Of a DNA stretch of 35,507 nt, positions 22,300-31,684 are shown in pieces. Both the position numbers and the translations under genes were made by a program. A model generated the notes under the pieces. That model was not told where the DNA came from and did not search any database. It worked only from the letters and a program-made list of their open reading frames with translations. The stretch is from Kiritimatiellota bacterium. Its GTDB lineage: Bacteria; Verrucomicrobiota; Kiritimatiellia; JAAZAB01. The DNA lies in contig JAPLSY010000082.1 in the NCBI GenBank assembly GCA_026398415.1, positions 1 to 35,507 of the forward strand. The letters are read 5' to 3'. Each line of letters begins with the position of its first letter. Within the stretch, counting starts at the first letter, position 1.

Positions 22300-24864
22300 A
22301 TGAGTAAGCAGTTAATCATTGCCGAAAAACCGTCCGTGGCCGCCGATATTGCCAAGGCCCTGGGCGGTTTCAGCAAGAAGGGTGAGTTTTTTGAAAGCGA
22401 TGACTTTGTCTTATCTTCGGCCGTCGGTCATTTGCTGGAGATCGTGGTGCCGGAAGGGCAGGAAGTTAAACGCGGCAAATGGAATTTGGTCAACCTGCCG
22501 ATTATTCCCACGCACTTCGATCTGCGACCGATCGAGAAAAGCGCGCCGCGGCTCAAGGTCCTGCTCCGGCTGATCAAGCGCAAGGATGTGGAGGCGCTGG
22601 TGAACGCCTGCGACGCCGGGCGCGAGGGCGAGTTGATTTTTCGCTATATTGCGCAATTTGCCGGCACGTCGAAGCCCATCCAGCGGTTGTGGCTTCAATC
22701 CATGACGCAGGGTGCCATCCGCGACGCCTTTGCCGCTTTGCGCGCCGATGCCGAAATGCAGCCCCTGGCGGACGCCGCCGTCTGCCGTTCCGAGGCCGAT
22801 TGGCTGGTGGGCATCAACGGCACCCGTGCCATGACGGCGTTCAACTCCAAGTTGGGAGGATTTCAGCTCACGACGGTTGGCCGCGTGCAGACCCCGACGC
22901 TGATGATCGTCGTCGAGCGCGAGGAAAAAATCAAGAAATTTGTGCCCCGGGATTACTGGGAACTGCATGCCACGTTCCAAGCCGCGGCCGGCGATTACCC
23001 GGGCCGCTGGTTTGACGAAGCCTTTCCCAAAGGCAAATCGGAAGTTCACCCGCCGGAGTTTACCCGCCTCCAGGGAGGGGCGGCGCCTGAGGCGACCAGG
23101 GATGGCGATGCCAAGCCGGAACGCCTGTGGGATGCCGCCCGCGCCGAAGCCATCCGTGCCAAGTGCCTGGGCAAGAGCGGCGTGGTCACCGAGGAAAGCA
23201 AGCCCGCCACCCAGCTTTCGCCCTTGCTGTTCGACCTGACCAGCCTGCAGCGGGAAGCCAACGGGCGTTTCGGGTATTCCGCCAAGCGCACACTTCAGCT
23301 TGCGCAGGCGTTGTACGAGCGCCATAAAGTCCTGACCTATCCGCGCACGGATGCGCGCGCCCTGCCGGAAGATTACCTGGGCGCGGTTAAAAAAACGCTC
23401 TCTGCCATGGCCTCCGCCGGGTACGGCGAATTGGCCGAACGTATTCTGAAGCAGAGTTGGGTCCACCCGAACAAGCGGATTTTCAATAATGCCAAGATTT
23501 CCGACCACTTCGCCATCATTCCGACGGCGCAAATGCCGACAGTTTTGAGCGAAGAAGAGAGCAAGATCTATGACCTGGTGGCCCGGCGGTTCCTGGCCGT
23601 GTTTTACCCGGCTGCCGAGTTCCTGGTGACCACGCGCATTACGCGCGTCGAAGCGGAACCCTTCAAGACCGAAGGCAAAGTTCTCGTGATCCCGGGCTGG
23701 ATGGTCGTTTATGGCAAAGAAGCCCACAACGAAGAGACGCCCAACTTGACGGCGGTGCAGGAGCGCGAAATTGTGCAGACCCGTGCCATCGAATGTGTCG
23801 GCACGCAGACCAAGCCGCCGCCCCGGTACACGGAAGCCACCTTGCTGACCGCCATGGAAGGCGCGGGCAAACTGGTCGAAGACGATGAGTTGCGCGAAGC
23901 CATGAGCGCCAAGGGCCTGGGCACGCCGGCGACGCGCGCATCTATCATCGAGGGATTGATTTACGAGAAATACATGCTTCGGCGGGGCAGGGAATTGCAG
24001 GCCACCGCCAAGGCGTTTTCGCTGGCGGCGCTATTGCGCGGCCTGCAGATCCCCGAACTCTGTTCGCCGGAACTGACCGGTGACTGGGAATTTAAATTGA
24101 AGCAAATGGAACATAGCCAGTTGCCGCGTGCCGAGTTTATGCAGGAAATCGCGGCCATGACCCGCCGCATCGTGGATCAGACCAAAAAATTTGAACACGA
24201 CACCGTCCCCGGCGATTTCAGCATCCTGAAAGCGCCCTGTCCAAAATGCGCCGGAGAAATCCACGAAAATTACCGGCGTTTCCAGTGCCAGAAATGCGAT
24301 TTCTTTATCTGGAAGACGCTGGCCGGGCGGCAGTTCGAGGTGGCCGAAATGGAAGACCTGCTGACCAAAAAGTCGGTTGGACCGCTGGATAATTTCCACA
24401 GCCACAAGGGCAAAGTATTTGCAGCCATGGTCAAGTTGAGCCCCGAATATAAAGTGGAGTTTGATTTCGGAACGGCCGCCGGCGACGAGGTTGTTGATTT
24501 CAGCGGCAAGGAGCCTTTGGGTAAATGCCCGAAGTGCGGCGCCGGTGTCTATGAAAACGGCTCCAGCTATGTCTGCGAAAAGGCGGTCGGCGCGAAGCGC
24601 ACTTGCACGTTCCGGTGCGGGACCGTCATCCTGAAACAGATCGTGGATAAGACCCAGTTGGTCAAACTGCTGACCACCGGCAAAACCGACCTGCTGACCC
24701 GGTTTATCTCCCGCAAAGGGCGTCCTTTCCGCGCGTATCTTGTTGTTCGTGATGGCCAGGTGGGCTTCGAGTTCATCAATTCCAAGAAGAAACCGGCCCA
24801 AACGAGTTCTGTGGAAAAAACGGATTCAGCACCCAAGCCCGATTCGGCGGAAAAGCCCGGCTAA
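22300..24864 (+). CDS. topB: DNA topoisomerase III
   Basis: An 854-residue type IA topoisomerase of TopB type. The Toprim domain starts MSKQLIIAEKPSVAADIAKA and continues with the acidic ACDAGREGELIF. The active-site tyrosine is in KVLTYPRTDAR (about residue 347). The C-terminus carries two zinc-ribbon-like segments with CPKCAGE...CQKC (about 645-665) and CPKCGAGV...CTFRC (about 740-770). The enzyme relaxes and decatenates DNA. The start at 22300 is chosen over an in-frame ATG at 22252 because the protein then begins at the conserved N-terminus; only a weak GGA site is present. It follows nadB by about 80 bases on the same strand. Confidence 0.95.
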   Translation: MSKQLIIAEKPSVAADIAKALGGFSKKGEFFESDDFVLSSAVGHLLEIVVPEGQEVKRGKWNLVNLPIIPTHFDLRPIEKSAPRLKVLLRLIKRKDVEALVNACDAGREGELIFRYIAQFAGTSKPIQRLWLQSMTQGAIRDAFAALRADAEMQPLADAAVCRSEADWLVGINGTRAMTAFNSKLGGFQLTTVGRVQTPTLMIVVEREEKIKKFVPRDYWELHATFQAAAGDYPGRWFDEAFPKGKSEVHPPEFTRLQGGAAPEATRDGDAKPERLWDAARAEAIRAKCLGKSGVVTEESKPATQLSPLLFDLTSLQREANGRFGYSAKRTLQLAQALYERHKVLTYPRTDARALPEDYLGAVKKTLSAMASAGYGELAERILKQSWVHPNKRIFNNAKISDHFAIIPTAQMPTVLSEEESKIYDLVARRFLAVFYPAAEFLVTTRITRVEAEPFKTEGKVLVIPGWMVVYGKEAHNEETPNLTAVQEREIVQTRAIECVGTQTKPPPRYTEATLLTAMEGAGKLVEDDELREAMSAKGLGTPATRASIIEGLIYEKYMLRRGRELQATAKAFSLAALLRGLQIPELCSPELTGDWEFKLKQMEHSQLPRAEFMQEIAAMTRRIVDQTKKFEHDTVPGDFSILKAPCPKCAGEIHENYRRFQCQKCDFFIWKTLAGRQFEVAEMEDLLTKKSVGPLDNFHSHKGKVFAAMVKLSPEYKVEFDFGTAAGDEVVDFSGKEPLGKCPKCGAGVYENGSSYVCEKAVGAKRTCTFRCGTVILKQIVDKTQLVKLLTTGKTDLLTRFISRKGRPFRAYLVVRDGQVGFEFINSKKKPAQTSSVEKTDSAPKPDSAEKPG

Positions 24865-24903
24865 GCAATTTGATTTACCAGACAATTAATTTAGGACGAA
24901 CAT

Positions 24904-25150
24904 CTACCGCTTTTGTTTGGTCTGAAATTCAGCTATTTTCCGGGCTATGTCCATAACCGGCGTCGCCCAAATCCGATTCTCCTGACGCTTGAGATAATCA
25001 AAAATCATTTTAAAATCATATGAACCGACAGCAAGCCGGCTCGCCAAACACTGCGAAAATCTTGACCTCAAGAAATTGGCAAGGAAAGTGGAGCACGCCC
25101 GAAAAACCTTGTTGTTCAATGATTTTTTGGAAGACGTCGAAAGACAGTTT
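24904..25150 (-). pseudogene. Remnant of a polysaccharide-deacetylase-like gene
   Basis: In the minus-strand frame of 25119-24904, the last ~35 residues read YDFKMIFDYLKRQENRIWAT then PVMDIARKIAEF, like the C-terminal end of NodB-type polysaccharide deacetylases ('FEYL...IWVAT..DIAKYI'). A neighbouring frame just upstream (about 25144-25085) gives FDVFQKIIEQQGFSGVLHF, another deacetylase-like segment, suggesting a frameshift. No catalytic NodB motif is present. The region is AT-rich like the glycosidase gene beside it. It could also be a chance ORF of 71 codons; the call rests on weak similarity only. Confidence 0.35.
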
Positions 25151-25185
25151 GTCCTTTGGAAAAATAGAATTCAACAAATAAATCT

Positions 25186-28100
25186 CTAATGTCTAAGTCT
25201 GGCACGCTGTGCGACTTTAATCTCCACCTCAACTGTACCGGCGAGTCCCTGAAGGTTGATCCACTCGCCCGCGACGTCAATGTCGCCATGCTCGCGGCAA
25301 TTGACAGCCACCTTCTCCATAACCATGTCATCGGGAAGGCGAATCTTCAGCCGAACGGGCGTTGAACCTATCCGTGCCGGCATTTCAAGATTTACCTTGA
25401 CGTTCCCTGCATCAAGGTTGGACGCGCAAGACAACGACAATGGACCGTACCAAGTCGGCGCATCTTTAATCTGAATGCGGTTGTCCTCCTTCAGCCATCT
25501 TCTGGGAGTCCCTTGAAGTAGGTAAAGCGCGCCATCGCGCTCCTGCACCATTATGGTCCGGAACATCCGGATAAGGCTCGCTATCGAATGGACATGCGGC
25601 TGGGTATTGGTCCGCCACTCGCAGGTGGTTAATGTCTCGTGAGAAATGTTGGCGGCCAGCAATGTGTAGAATATACGGAGGAATTCTTCGACGCGGCCAA
25701 GTTCCAAAAGTGTAATCGCCAGATCCTGGCTGTAGAACATGCTGGCACAAGCCGTGGCTTCCAGATTATCGTTGTAAGCATGAAGCAAACAGCGAATGAC
25801 ATGCGAAACTTCGATGCCGTCACGCGGAAGCACGCCCCCGTTTCCGCAACCGAACGCAAGGTTAATCGGTCCGACGATGTTGAAGAGATATTGATTCCGG
25901 TATTTGGGAGCATGCAGCACCCATGGAATGTACCACGGATCGCACGATTTATCGGTTGCCTTGTCCACCGCCGCGATAATATCACCGCGATACAATTCCG
26001 CCTCCTTGAGCATCTCCGTGCCTTCAGGATATCCCCAATCAGCCAAAAGATGGGCCATTTCATTTACCCCCATGTAACTGATGGCGTCGGTGTAGGTAAA
26101 ATAGCCGTCAGAGCTACAATTATTATCGCCCTGCAGGTCGCATACATACCTGCCGTAAATCAGTCCGGCGCATGGGTTGTCCGGTTTTTCCCTGGAAAAT
26201 TGTCGCTCAGCGAATATCCACCGGCATCCAGCGACGATTTTCGACTTATACTTGCTTACCCAGGCCTTGTCATTAGTCAGGCGGGCATGTTCGGCCATGG
26301 CCCAGAGAGCCCAGCCGTTACAGCTTGACCAAGCTGCATGGCCTCCGTCACTTTCTATGTTTGTTACGTCGGAGAAGCAACCCGTATGCGTTCGTGTTCC
26401 TGTCGGTTTGCGCTCCCCCTGTCGTTCGAAGGTCGTGTCCAGAAGTTTAGCGGCGGTCTCGTGACCTCCCATCAGATCGAGGGCGTAAAACCATTTCGTG
26501 CAGGCATCGTCATATTGACACCGGTAGCCGGGTGAATCAAAGACAATATTCCTGCTGTTCCAGCGTTTAGTAAGGATGTATCCATCGAGCATTGCTTTCT
26601 TTACGATATTGTTCAACATAGGCTCAGGGGTGTTAAAAGGAGAAATCCCATGGGAAAGACGAGCCCATGTTTTCTCTGCCGTTTTCAATCCATCATCAAA
26701 TGATCGGTGGGTAAGTTCGTCAGGCGCAACCATGGGAGGATCACCCGCTTTCCAATGTTCGGCTCCCGGGAAGTCAAACACACGGTTAAACACCACGCGC
26801 GCTGGCTTTCCTGGTTCCACATTGCCCCGTACTGCCAAAACGTTATATAGCCCCTGATTGCTACGCAAAATTTCTAATGATTCGCTGTCACTTGCCGGAG
26901 CACTCCCCAGATCGGCAAGAAAAACCGGATGATATTCAGTGGCGAATCCCGTTGGAACCCGTGCGGAGATAAGCGCACTACTGTTCTTGCGAAAGACGAC
27001 CCCATTCTTGTATGTGAAATCGGTTTTTTGGTTATTCATTTGAGACGCCAGGAGGGTTACCTCGCGCGCCTTGGACCCATGGTTTATTATGTCAAAGGCC
27101 GCCCATGCCAGTGTGCTCTCAAGCCCCGTTTCGTAGGAAGCGCCCTTCAATGGTTCCGCATAGGCTATCTCGCGCAGTTCAATATCCCCATATCGCCAGA
27201 TTGTGGTGACAATGGGAATATACCCTCCGGTGAGGCGCTGGCGAGCTGGTTCCCAAAAGCCGATTGGTACGATTTGTTTTCCTTCATGCAAGGCAAAAGT
27301 AAGTGAATTCCTTGTATAGCTTGTGCCAGGGATGCAAGGACTATCTCCGTTGGCCTGCATTAACTGTCCGTTCGGCGAAACGGCCGTCTCCGCGGGATCC
27401 GCGGGGGAACCGATCATGGTAAACAGTGTAGGATCGCTGTATTGCCGCAGGTACCACTCGTAACTCGCTTCCATATCGGCAGGCGGAGGCACATCCGGTC
27501 TGTCGCAAGGAAAAAAATATGCCCAGTTGCGAATAGGAATGGACACGGGAATATCATCGGACTTGATAGGAGCAAACCATAAATCATGAGGTTGACAGAA
27601 GATGTCCTCCACAGTGGCCTCAATCAGCGCTGGTTCTCCCGGCTTTATCCATTCGGTTGGCACGGTCAGATAAAAGACGCCCGATGTGTGAAAGGGAATA
27701 TTATCGTATTTAATATCATAAAGAAGCCGACATTCCCTTACGAGCCCTGGGAACAGTGTTGGCTTTCGCACGGCCCCGAATAAAACCGCCGGGCGCCCAT
27801 TGACGGTCAACGTAAAGCCTCCGAAGCCCGCCTGGGCGATCCAATAGAGACCGGCAGCTCCCGACCAAACGAAAGTCACGGTCTTGGTCGAAATTTTCGC
27901 GGATATTATATCGGTTTTCCACCTCATTTTTCGATATGATTCTTTCTGACAAATTTGGCAGGCATTTACCAGCCCGTTATGCGTCTCCAGTGATTGCCGG
28001 AAACCGCCTTCCGGCTCCCCGACGAATCCCTTGACGATAGTAGTGTCATTCTCAATAAATGCTGAAATGCATGGGACACGAGCCCCCATTTTCAAAGCAT

Positions 28101-28209
28101 ATACGTCATTGTTTCTTTCTGACTCCTCCGGTTTTTTCATAGTTGCACAGACTGTTACGCCATCAACTATCCTGCTTTTCGCTTTCAACGGGAGTTCCTT
28201 AACGTTCAT
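25186..28209 (-). CDS. Six-hairpin glycosidase-like protein (about 1000 aa)
   Basis: A 1007-residue protein without a signal peptide or membrane segments. The N-terminal ~450 residues are beta-rich. From about 540 to 860 an alpha/alpha barrel-type region has repeated helical hairpins, for example YDDACTKWFYALDLMGGHET, GWALWAMAEHARLTNDKAWV and YMGVNEMAHLLADWGYPEGT, as in rhamnosidase-like and related glycoside hydrolases. A beta-sandwich (about 900-1000) ends the protein. No catalytic residues can be named with confidence and the substrate is unknown. Base composition is more AT-rich than its surroundings, and codon use includes more A/T-ending codons. It is divergent from an AraC regulator. 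GGGGGATTTAAAGAGTC precedes the ATG. Confidence 0.75.
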   Translation of the reverse strand: MNVKELPLKAKSRIVDGVTVCATMKKPEESERNNDVYALKMGARVPCISAFIENDTTIVKGFVGEPEGGFRQSLETHNGLVNACQICQKESYRKMRWKTDIISAKISTKTVTFVWSGAAGLYWIAQAGFGGFTLTVNGRPAVLFGAVRKPTLFPGLVRECRLLYDIKYDNIPFHTSGVFYLTVPTEWIKPGEPALIEATVEDIFCQPHDLWFAPIKSDDIPVSIPIRNWAYFFPCDRPDVPPPADMEASYEWYLRQYSDPTLFTMIGSPADPAETAVSPNGQLMQANGDSPCIPGTSYTRNSLTFALHEGKQIVPIGFWEPARQRLTGGYIPIVTTIWRYGDIELREIAYAEPLKGASYETGLESTLAWAAFDIINHGSKAREVTLLASQMNNQKTDFTYKNGVVFRKNSSALISARVPTGFATEYHPVFLADLGSAPASDSESLEILRSNQGLYNVLAVRGNVEPGKPARVVFNRVFDFPGAEHWKAGDPPMVAPDELTHRSFDDGLKTAEKTWARLSHGISPFNTPEPMLNNIVKKAMLDGYILTKRWNSRNIVFDSPGYRCQYDDACTKWFYALDLMGGHETAAKLLDTTFERQGERKPTGTRTHTGCFSDVTNIESDGGHAAWSSCNGWALWAMAEHARLTNDKAWVSKYKSKIVAGCRWIFAERQFSREKPDNPCAGLIYGRYVCDLQGDNNCSSDGYFTYTDAISYMGVNEMAHLLADWGYPEGTEMLKEAELYRGDIIAAVDKATDKSCDPWYIPWVLHAPKYRNQYLFNIVGPINLAFGCGNGGVLPRDGIEVSHVIRCLLHAYNDNLEATACASMFYSQDLAITLLELGRVEEFLRIFYTLLAANISHETLTTCEWRTNTQPHVHSIASLIRMFRTIMVQERDGALYLLQGTPRRWLKEDNRIQIKDAPTWYGPLSLSCASNLDAGNVKVNLEMPARIGSTPVRLKIRLPDDMVMEKVAVNCREHGDIDVAGEWINLQGLAGTVEVEIKVAQRARLRH

Positions 28210-28323
28210 GACTCTTTAAATCCCCCTTTATTTTTGAAATGGAAAACCATCCAATACCAAACGATTCTTTTCCTTTCGTCTTAAAACTCTGCCGCTTCCC
28301 GTACTCTATGACTTTCGGATTGA

Positions 28324-28363
28324 CAGTGACACTGAATAACCCAAAATATTATCGTTGACGTCA
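28324..28363. promoter_or_regulatory. Candidate operator palindromes in the glycosidase/AraC intergenic region
   Basis: Two short palindromes, CAGTG-A-CACTG (28324-28334) and TGACGTCA (28356-28363), lie about 20 bases apart between the glycosidase gene and the AraC promoter. They could be operators for either gene. The rest of the 291-base intergenic region (28210-28500) holds the AraC promoter and repeats listed separately; no gene is seen. Confidence 0.3.
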
Positions 28364-28407
28364 GTGAACGTTGTTTTGAATCATAGAAATCCAAAACTTT
28401 GCGTCTG

Positions 28408-28436
28408 TTGACAATTTTTGTATTGGCCTTAATATA
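28408..28436 (+). promoter_or_regulatory. Strong promoter of the AraC-like gene
   Basis: TTGACA (28408-28413) is a perfect -35 box, followed after 16-17 bases by TAATAT/AATATA (28430-28436). Transcription should start near 28443, about 58 bases before the ATG. It stands in a very AT-rich stretch. Confidence 0.65.
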
Positions 28437-28464
28437 ACTTGGAAATTAATCATAATTCAGTAAG

Positions 28465-28498
28465 CATTAATTGCTATTGCTTAACATTAATTGCGATT
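28465..28498 (+). repeat. Paired direct repeats upstream of the AraC-like start codon
   Basis: CATTAATTGCTATT (28465-28478) and CATTAATTGCGATT (28485-28498) are near-identical and start 20 bases apart, about two helical turns, like the paired half-sites of AraC-type regulators. They lie between the predicted transcription start and ATG 28501, where a bound regulator could repress its own gene. Confidence 0.6.
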
Positions 28499-28500
28499 CC

Positions 28501-29352
28501 ATGACGTGTTCTTTATTAAATGTCCTTGCGCAAATAGCGGAACATCCGGGAAAGTGGCGGTGTGTTCATCCGCTCTTTCGGGACGATCCAGCACGTTCTC
28601 ATTCGCCTGTATTTTCAAACTGGTTGCAGACCAATTCCCACCGACACGAAGCCCGGGAAATCATGGTTGCTCTCACCGGAAACACATTTTATGGAGTCGG
28701 TCATGATGTTATAAAGTGCCGGCCGGGATCTGTTTTCTTTTTTGAATCTGGACATCAGCACCAGGTTGGATATCCGCCTTTTGCGCCAATCTGCGACCAC
28801 CTGTGGATTTCCATTATTTCTTACCATGTCGGCGCCAAAATAGATAATGTGCGCTATGGAAAAATCGCGAATTCAAAACTCATTCGTTATTTTAAAAGCA
28901 ATTCGGAAATCGGAATATGGCTTGACCGCTTTTGGCCGAAAGAAAGACCGCCGGAATTTCCGTTGGATGTTTATCGCGCCCGACTTTTAAACGCCTTGTC
29001 AATTTTGATGACCGACATTATCCAATCCGCTCTTCTTCCACCGCGTGCCGATCGGCATGCGGCCCAATTGAGGCAAACAGTGCAGGTCATTCAAGACCAT
29101 ATATGGGAAACCGGCGGAAAAGATGCAACCCTTGATAATCTCTCCCGGATTGCCGGATACAGCAAATATCACTTTCTGAGACTGTTTACAAAAAACACCG
29201 GCCAAACCGTGCACGCATTCGTCAACATGGCTAGGGCAAACATGTATCAAAAACTGATCAAAGCTCATACAAGTAAAAAACAAATAGCGGATCAATTAGG
29301 TTTTTCAAGTCAGGCCGCATTTTCCAGATGGCTCCGCCAAAATATATTATGA
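28501..29352 (+). CDS. AraC-family transcriptional regulator
   Basis: A 283-residue regulator. The N-terminal two thirds resemble an AraC-type cupin (HQHQVGYPPFAPICDHLW; HRHEAREIMVALTGNTFYGV). The C-terminal DNA-binding domain includes TLDNLSRIAGYSKYHFLRLF and KKQIADQLGFSSQAAFSRWL, ending soon after. The start at 28501 is the first ATG; there is no clear ribosome binding site. It probably controls the divergent glycosidase-like gene, and perhaps itself through the direct repeats upstream. Base composition is AT-rich, like the glycosidase. Confidence 0.93.
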   Translation: MTCSLLNVLAQIAEHPGKWRCVHPLFRDDPARSHSPVFSNWLQTNSHRHEAREIMVALTGNTFYGVGHDVIKCRPGSVFFFESGHQHQVGYPPFAPICDHLWISIISYHVGAKIDNVRYGKIANSKLIRYFKSNSEIGIWLDRFWPKERPPEFPLDVYRARLLNALSILMTDIIQSALLPPRADRHAAQLRQTVQVIQDHIWETGGKDATLDNLSRIAGYSKYHFLRLFTKNTGQTVHAFVNMARANMYQKLIKAHTSKKQIADQLGFSSQAAFSRWLRQNIL

Positions 29353-29362
29353 ATATCTTAGG

Positions 29363-30208
29363 CTAATCTCTGGCTGGTCGGTCCGGCTGGCAATTGGGAC
29401 AAAGATGCGTGCTGCGCTGGCTGATTATCATCCGGCGGATTGGTTTGCCACAGCGTAAACAAGGCAAGCCCGTTCGTCGAAAGACATTCAAGCCTGCCTG
29501 GTTCTGCCCGCGCTTGCCGCTGGGACGCTGAAAATTAGCCTGGCCATGGCCCAGCGTTGTCCCCCGATTCTGGATTCCGCGGCGCAAAACGCGGCGAATG
29601 GCGACATACAGGCGGCGGGCTTCCGTTGCGCTGAGCGTGGAGGCGATGCGCCCGGGATGCAAGCGCGCGGTCCAGAGCGCCTCGTCGGCATAGATGTTGC
29701 CGATACCGGCCAGAAACGTTTGATCCAGAAGCAGGGGCTTTAACTGACGCCGCCGCGCGCGCAGTTGGCTGATAAATGCCTTTTGGTCAAAATGCGCTGA
29801 AAGCGGCTCCGGTCCCAGGCGTCCCAGGATCGCTTCCGGTGCGCGTGTCAACAGCCAGCGCCCGAACTTGCGCGTATCACGGTAACGCAGGTCGCGGCCG
29901 TCATCCAGGCGTAGGACGATATGCTGATGCGGTTCCCGCGCCACCGTCGCACGTTCCAAGTTCAACTGGCCGGTCATGCGCAGGTGAATCAATAGCGTAT
30001 CGCCCTTGGCAAGCGTGAGGACAATGTATTTGGCGCGGCGATGGATGCCTTGCACGCGTTGGCCCTTCAGGCGCGCCGCAAATGCGGCGGGCGTCAGCGG
30101 CGCAATCATCGGTTTCCAAAAAGCGTGTGCCCGGGTAATGACACGGCCAATCAGGCCGCCTGAGCGCAATTCGCGCACCACGGTTTCGACTTCGGGTAAT
30201 TCCGGCAT
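29363..30208 (-). CDS. mutM: Formamidopyrimidine-DNA glycosylase
   Basis: A 281-residue Fpg/MutM, a bifunctional glycosylase/AP-lyase that removes oxidised purines such as 8-oxoguanine. The N-terminus MPELPEVETVVREL has the catalytic proline and glutamate; RRAKYIVLTL holds the conserved lysine; the helix-two-turn-helix region contains QTFLAGIGNIYADEALW; and the C-terminal zinc finger is CLRCGKPIRR...CPNCQ. GGGAGGG precedes the ATG. It is convergent with the AraC gene and stands apart from the divergent ctpA-tsaD pair. Confidence 0.97.
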   Translation of the reverse strand: MPELPEVETVVRELRSGGLIGRVITRAHAFWKPMIAPLTPAAFAARLKGQRVQGIHRRAKYIVLTLAKGDTLLIHLRMTGQLNLERATVAREPHQHIVLRLDDGRDLRYRDTRKFGRWLLTRAPEAILGRLGPEPLSAHFDQKAFISQLRARRRQLKPLLLDQTFLAGIGNIYADEALWTARLHPGRIASTLSATEARRLYVAIRRVLRRGIQNRGTTLGHGQANFQRPSGKRGQNQAGLNVFRRTGLPCLRCGKPIRRMIISQRSTHLCPNCQPDRPARD

Positions 30209-30282
30209 GGCGTTTCCCTCCCGGCTTCACTATAGGCGCATTATGTTTTGGCTCAACCAAAATCCGCGCTGATTAATTCGCA

Positions 30283-30311
30283 TTGCCAGAACCGCATGCT
30301 TCGGATACAGT
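30283..30311 (+). promoter_or_regulatory. Promoter for ctpA-tsaD
   Basis: TTGCCA (30283-30288), a 17-base spacer and TACAGT (30306-30311) lie about 50 bases before the ctpA start. A small hairpin, CCCCT-TGTC-AGGGG (30330-30343), lies in the leader before the GGAG ribosome binding site. Confidence 0.4.
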
Positions 30312-30361
30312 AAAACAGTTTTTAGCGTTCCCCTTGTCAGGGGGTAGCTTGGAGATGCTTT

Positions 30362-31678
30362 ATGTCGGCGACGATTATTGGGCGGAGATTTCTTTTGCTG
30401 GTCGGGGCGTTATTGCTGGGCGTCAACCTGGTCGTGGGCGCCAAGATTGCCTCCCGGTCTGATGCAACCAACGACACCGATACGGTGGCCTTTGAAAAAA
30501 TGCAGCTGTTGACGGAAGTCATGATGCTGATCCGTCAGAATTACGTGGACGAAGACAAAACGCAATACAAGGACCTTTTATATGGCGCGTTGCGCGGCAT
30601 GCTCCAGTCCCTGGACCCCCATAGCCAGTTCATGGAGCCGGAAACGTTCTCCGACATGAAGAATGATACCGCCGGCGAATTCGGCGGGTTGGGTATTATC
30701 ATCGGCATGCGTGACGGCGTTTTGACCGTCATCGCGCCCATGGAAGACACGCCCGCTTTCCGGGCCGGCATTATGCACGGCGATAAGATCATGGCCATTG
30801 ACGGCGCATCCACCGAAAACATTTCCCTGCAGGAGGCGGTCCGCAAAATGCGGGGCGAGCCCGGCACGAAGGTAAAAATCAAAGTCCTGCGCATCAAGCC
30901 CCAGGAAGTCAAGGAGGTCGAAATCGTCCGCGCCATCATCAAGGTGGAGAGCGTTAAGGGCGCGGCCATCCTGGAAGACCACATCGGCTATGTTCGCATT
31001 GTCCAGTTCAACGAGCCGACGGCCGACGCCTTGCAAAAGGCCCTGGACGAGTTGGCGGCCAAGGGCATGAATGCCCTGGTTCTGGATTTACGGAACAATC
31101 CCGGCGGCTTGCTGGTCTCGGCAGTGGATGTCAGCCAGAAATTTTTAAAGCGCGGCGCCAAGATCGTGTCCACCAAGGGGCGTCCGGGGGTAGGCGTCCA
31201 GTCCGAATATGAGGCCAAGGGCAAGGTCCATTATCTCGATTATCCCATGGTTGTGCTGGTCAATGGCGGGAGCGCGAGTGCCTCGGAAATTGTGGCCGGC
31301 GCCTTGCAGGACCACCGCCGGGCAATATTGGTCGGCGAAAAAACTTTTGGCAAGGGCTCCGTGCAGAGTGTCCAGCCGCTGGAAGACGGTTCGGCCATCC
31401 GCCTGACCACGGCCAAGTATTACACGCCCAGCGGCCGCATGATCCATGAAAAAGGCATTGAACCGGATGTTGTGATTCCGATGTCGGCCGAGCAATGGCA
31501 AAAAATCCAGATCAAGCGTTCGCGCGAAGAGTTGGGCAATGCCGAAAAGGATGACCTCAAGCTTGACCTCGAACATGTTACCGACACTCAGTTGGAGCGT
31601 GCCGTGGACGTGCTGAAAGGTATTCGCCTGTTTCAATCCCGCGCCGATTTTCATCAGCAGTATGCCAGGCAAGATTAA
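30362..31678 (+). CDS. S41-family carboxy-terminal processing protease
   Basis: A 438-residue exported serine protease of the CtpA/Prc family. An N-terminal hydrophobic segment (FLLLVGALLLGVNLVVGA) targets it to the envelope. A PDZ domain follows (GLGIIIGMRDGVLTVIAPME), then the S41 peptidase domain with the catalytic serine in VLVNGGSASASEIVAGAL and the lysine in GEKTFGKGSVQ. It trims C-termini of envelope proteins. GGAG precedes the ATG. The gene is followed by tsaD after 6 bases, so the two are co-transcribed. Confidence 0.95.
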   Translation: MSATIIGRRFLLLVGALLLGVNLVVGAKIASRSDATNDTDTVAFEKMQLLTEVMMLIRQNYVDEDKTQYKDLLYGALRGMLQSLDPHSQFMEPETFSDMKNDTAGEFGGLGIIIGMRDGVLTVIAPMEDTPAFRAGIMHGDKIMAIDGASTENISLQEAVRKMRGEPGTKVKIKVLRIKPQEVKEVEIVRAIIKVESVKGAAILEDHIGYVRIVQFNEPTADALQKALDELAAKGMNALVLDLRNNPGGLLVSAVDVSQKFLKRGAKIVSTKGRPGVGVQSEYEAKGKVHYLDYPMVVLVNGGSASASEIVAGALQDHRRAILVGEKTFGKGSVQSVQPLEDGSAIRLTTAKYYTPSGRMIHEKGIEPDVVIPMSAEQWQKIQIKRSREELGNAEKDDLKLDLEHVTDTQLERAVDVLKGIRLFQSRADFHQQYARQD

Positions 31679-31684
31679 GGCCGT

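Noticed and set aside
25116..25331. Minus-strand 71-codon frame at the end of the glycosidase gene
   Set aside because: It mostly overlaps the glycosidase-like gene in another frame and has no recognisable motif.
28210..28500. A small gene or tRNA in the glycosidase/AraC gap
   Set aside because: No cloverleaf and no frame with a start and ribosome binding site; it is explained better as promoters and operators.
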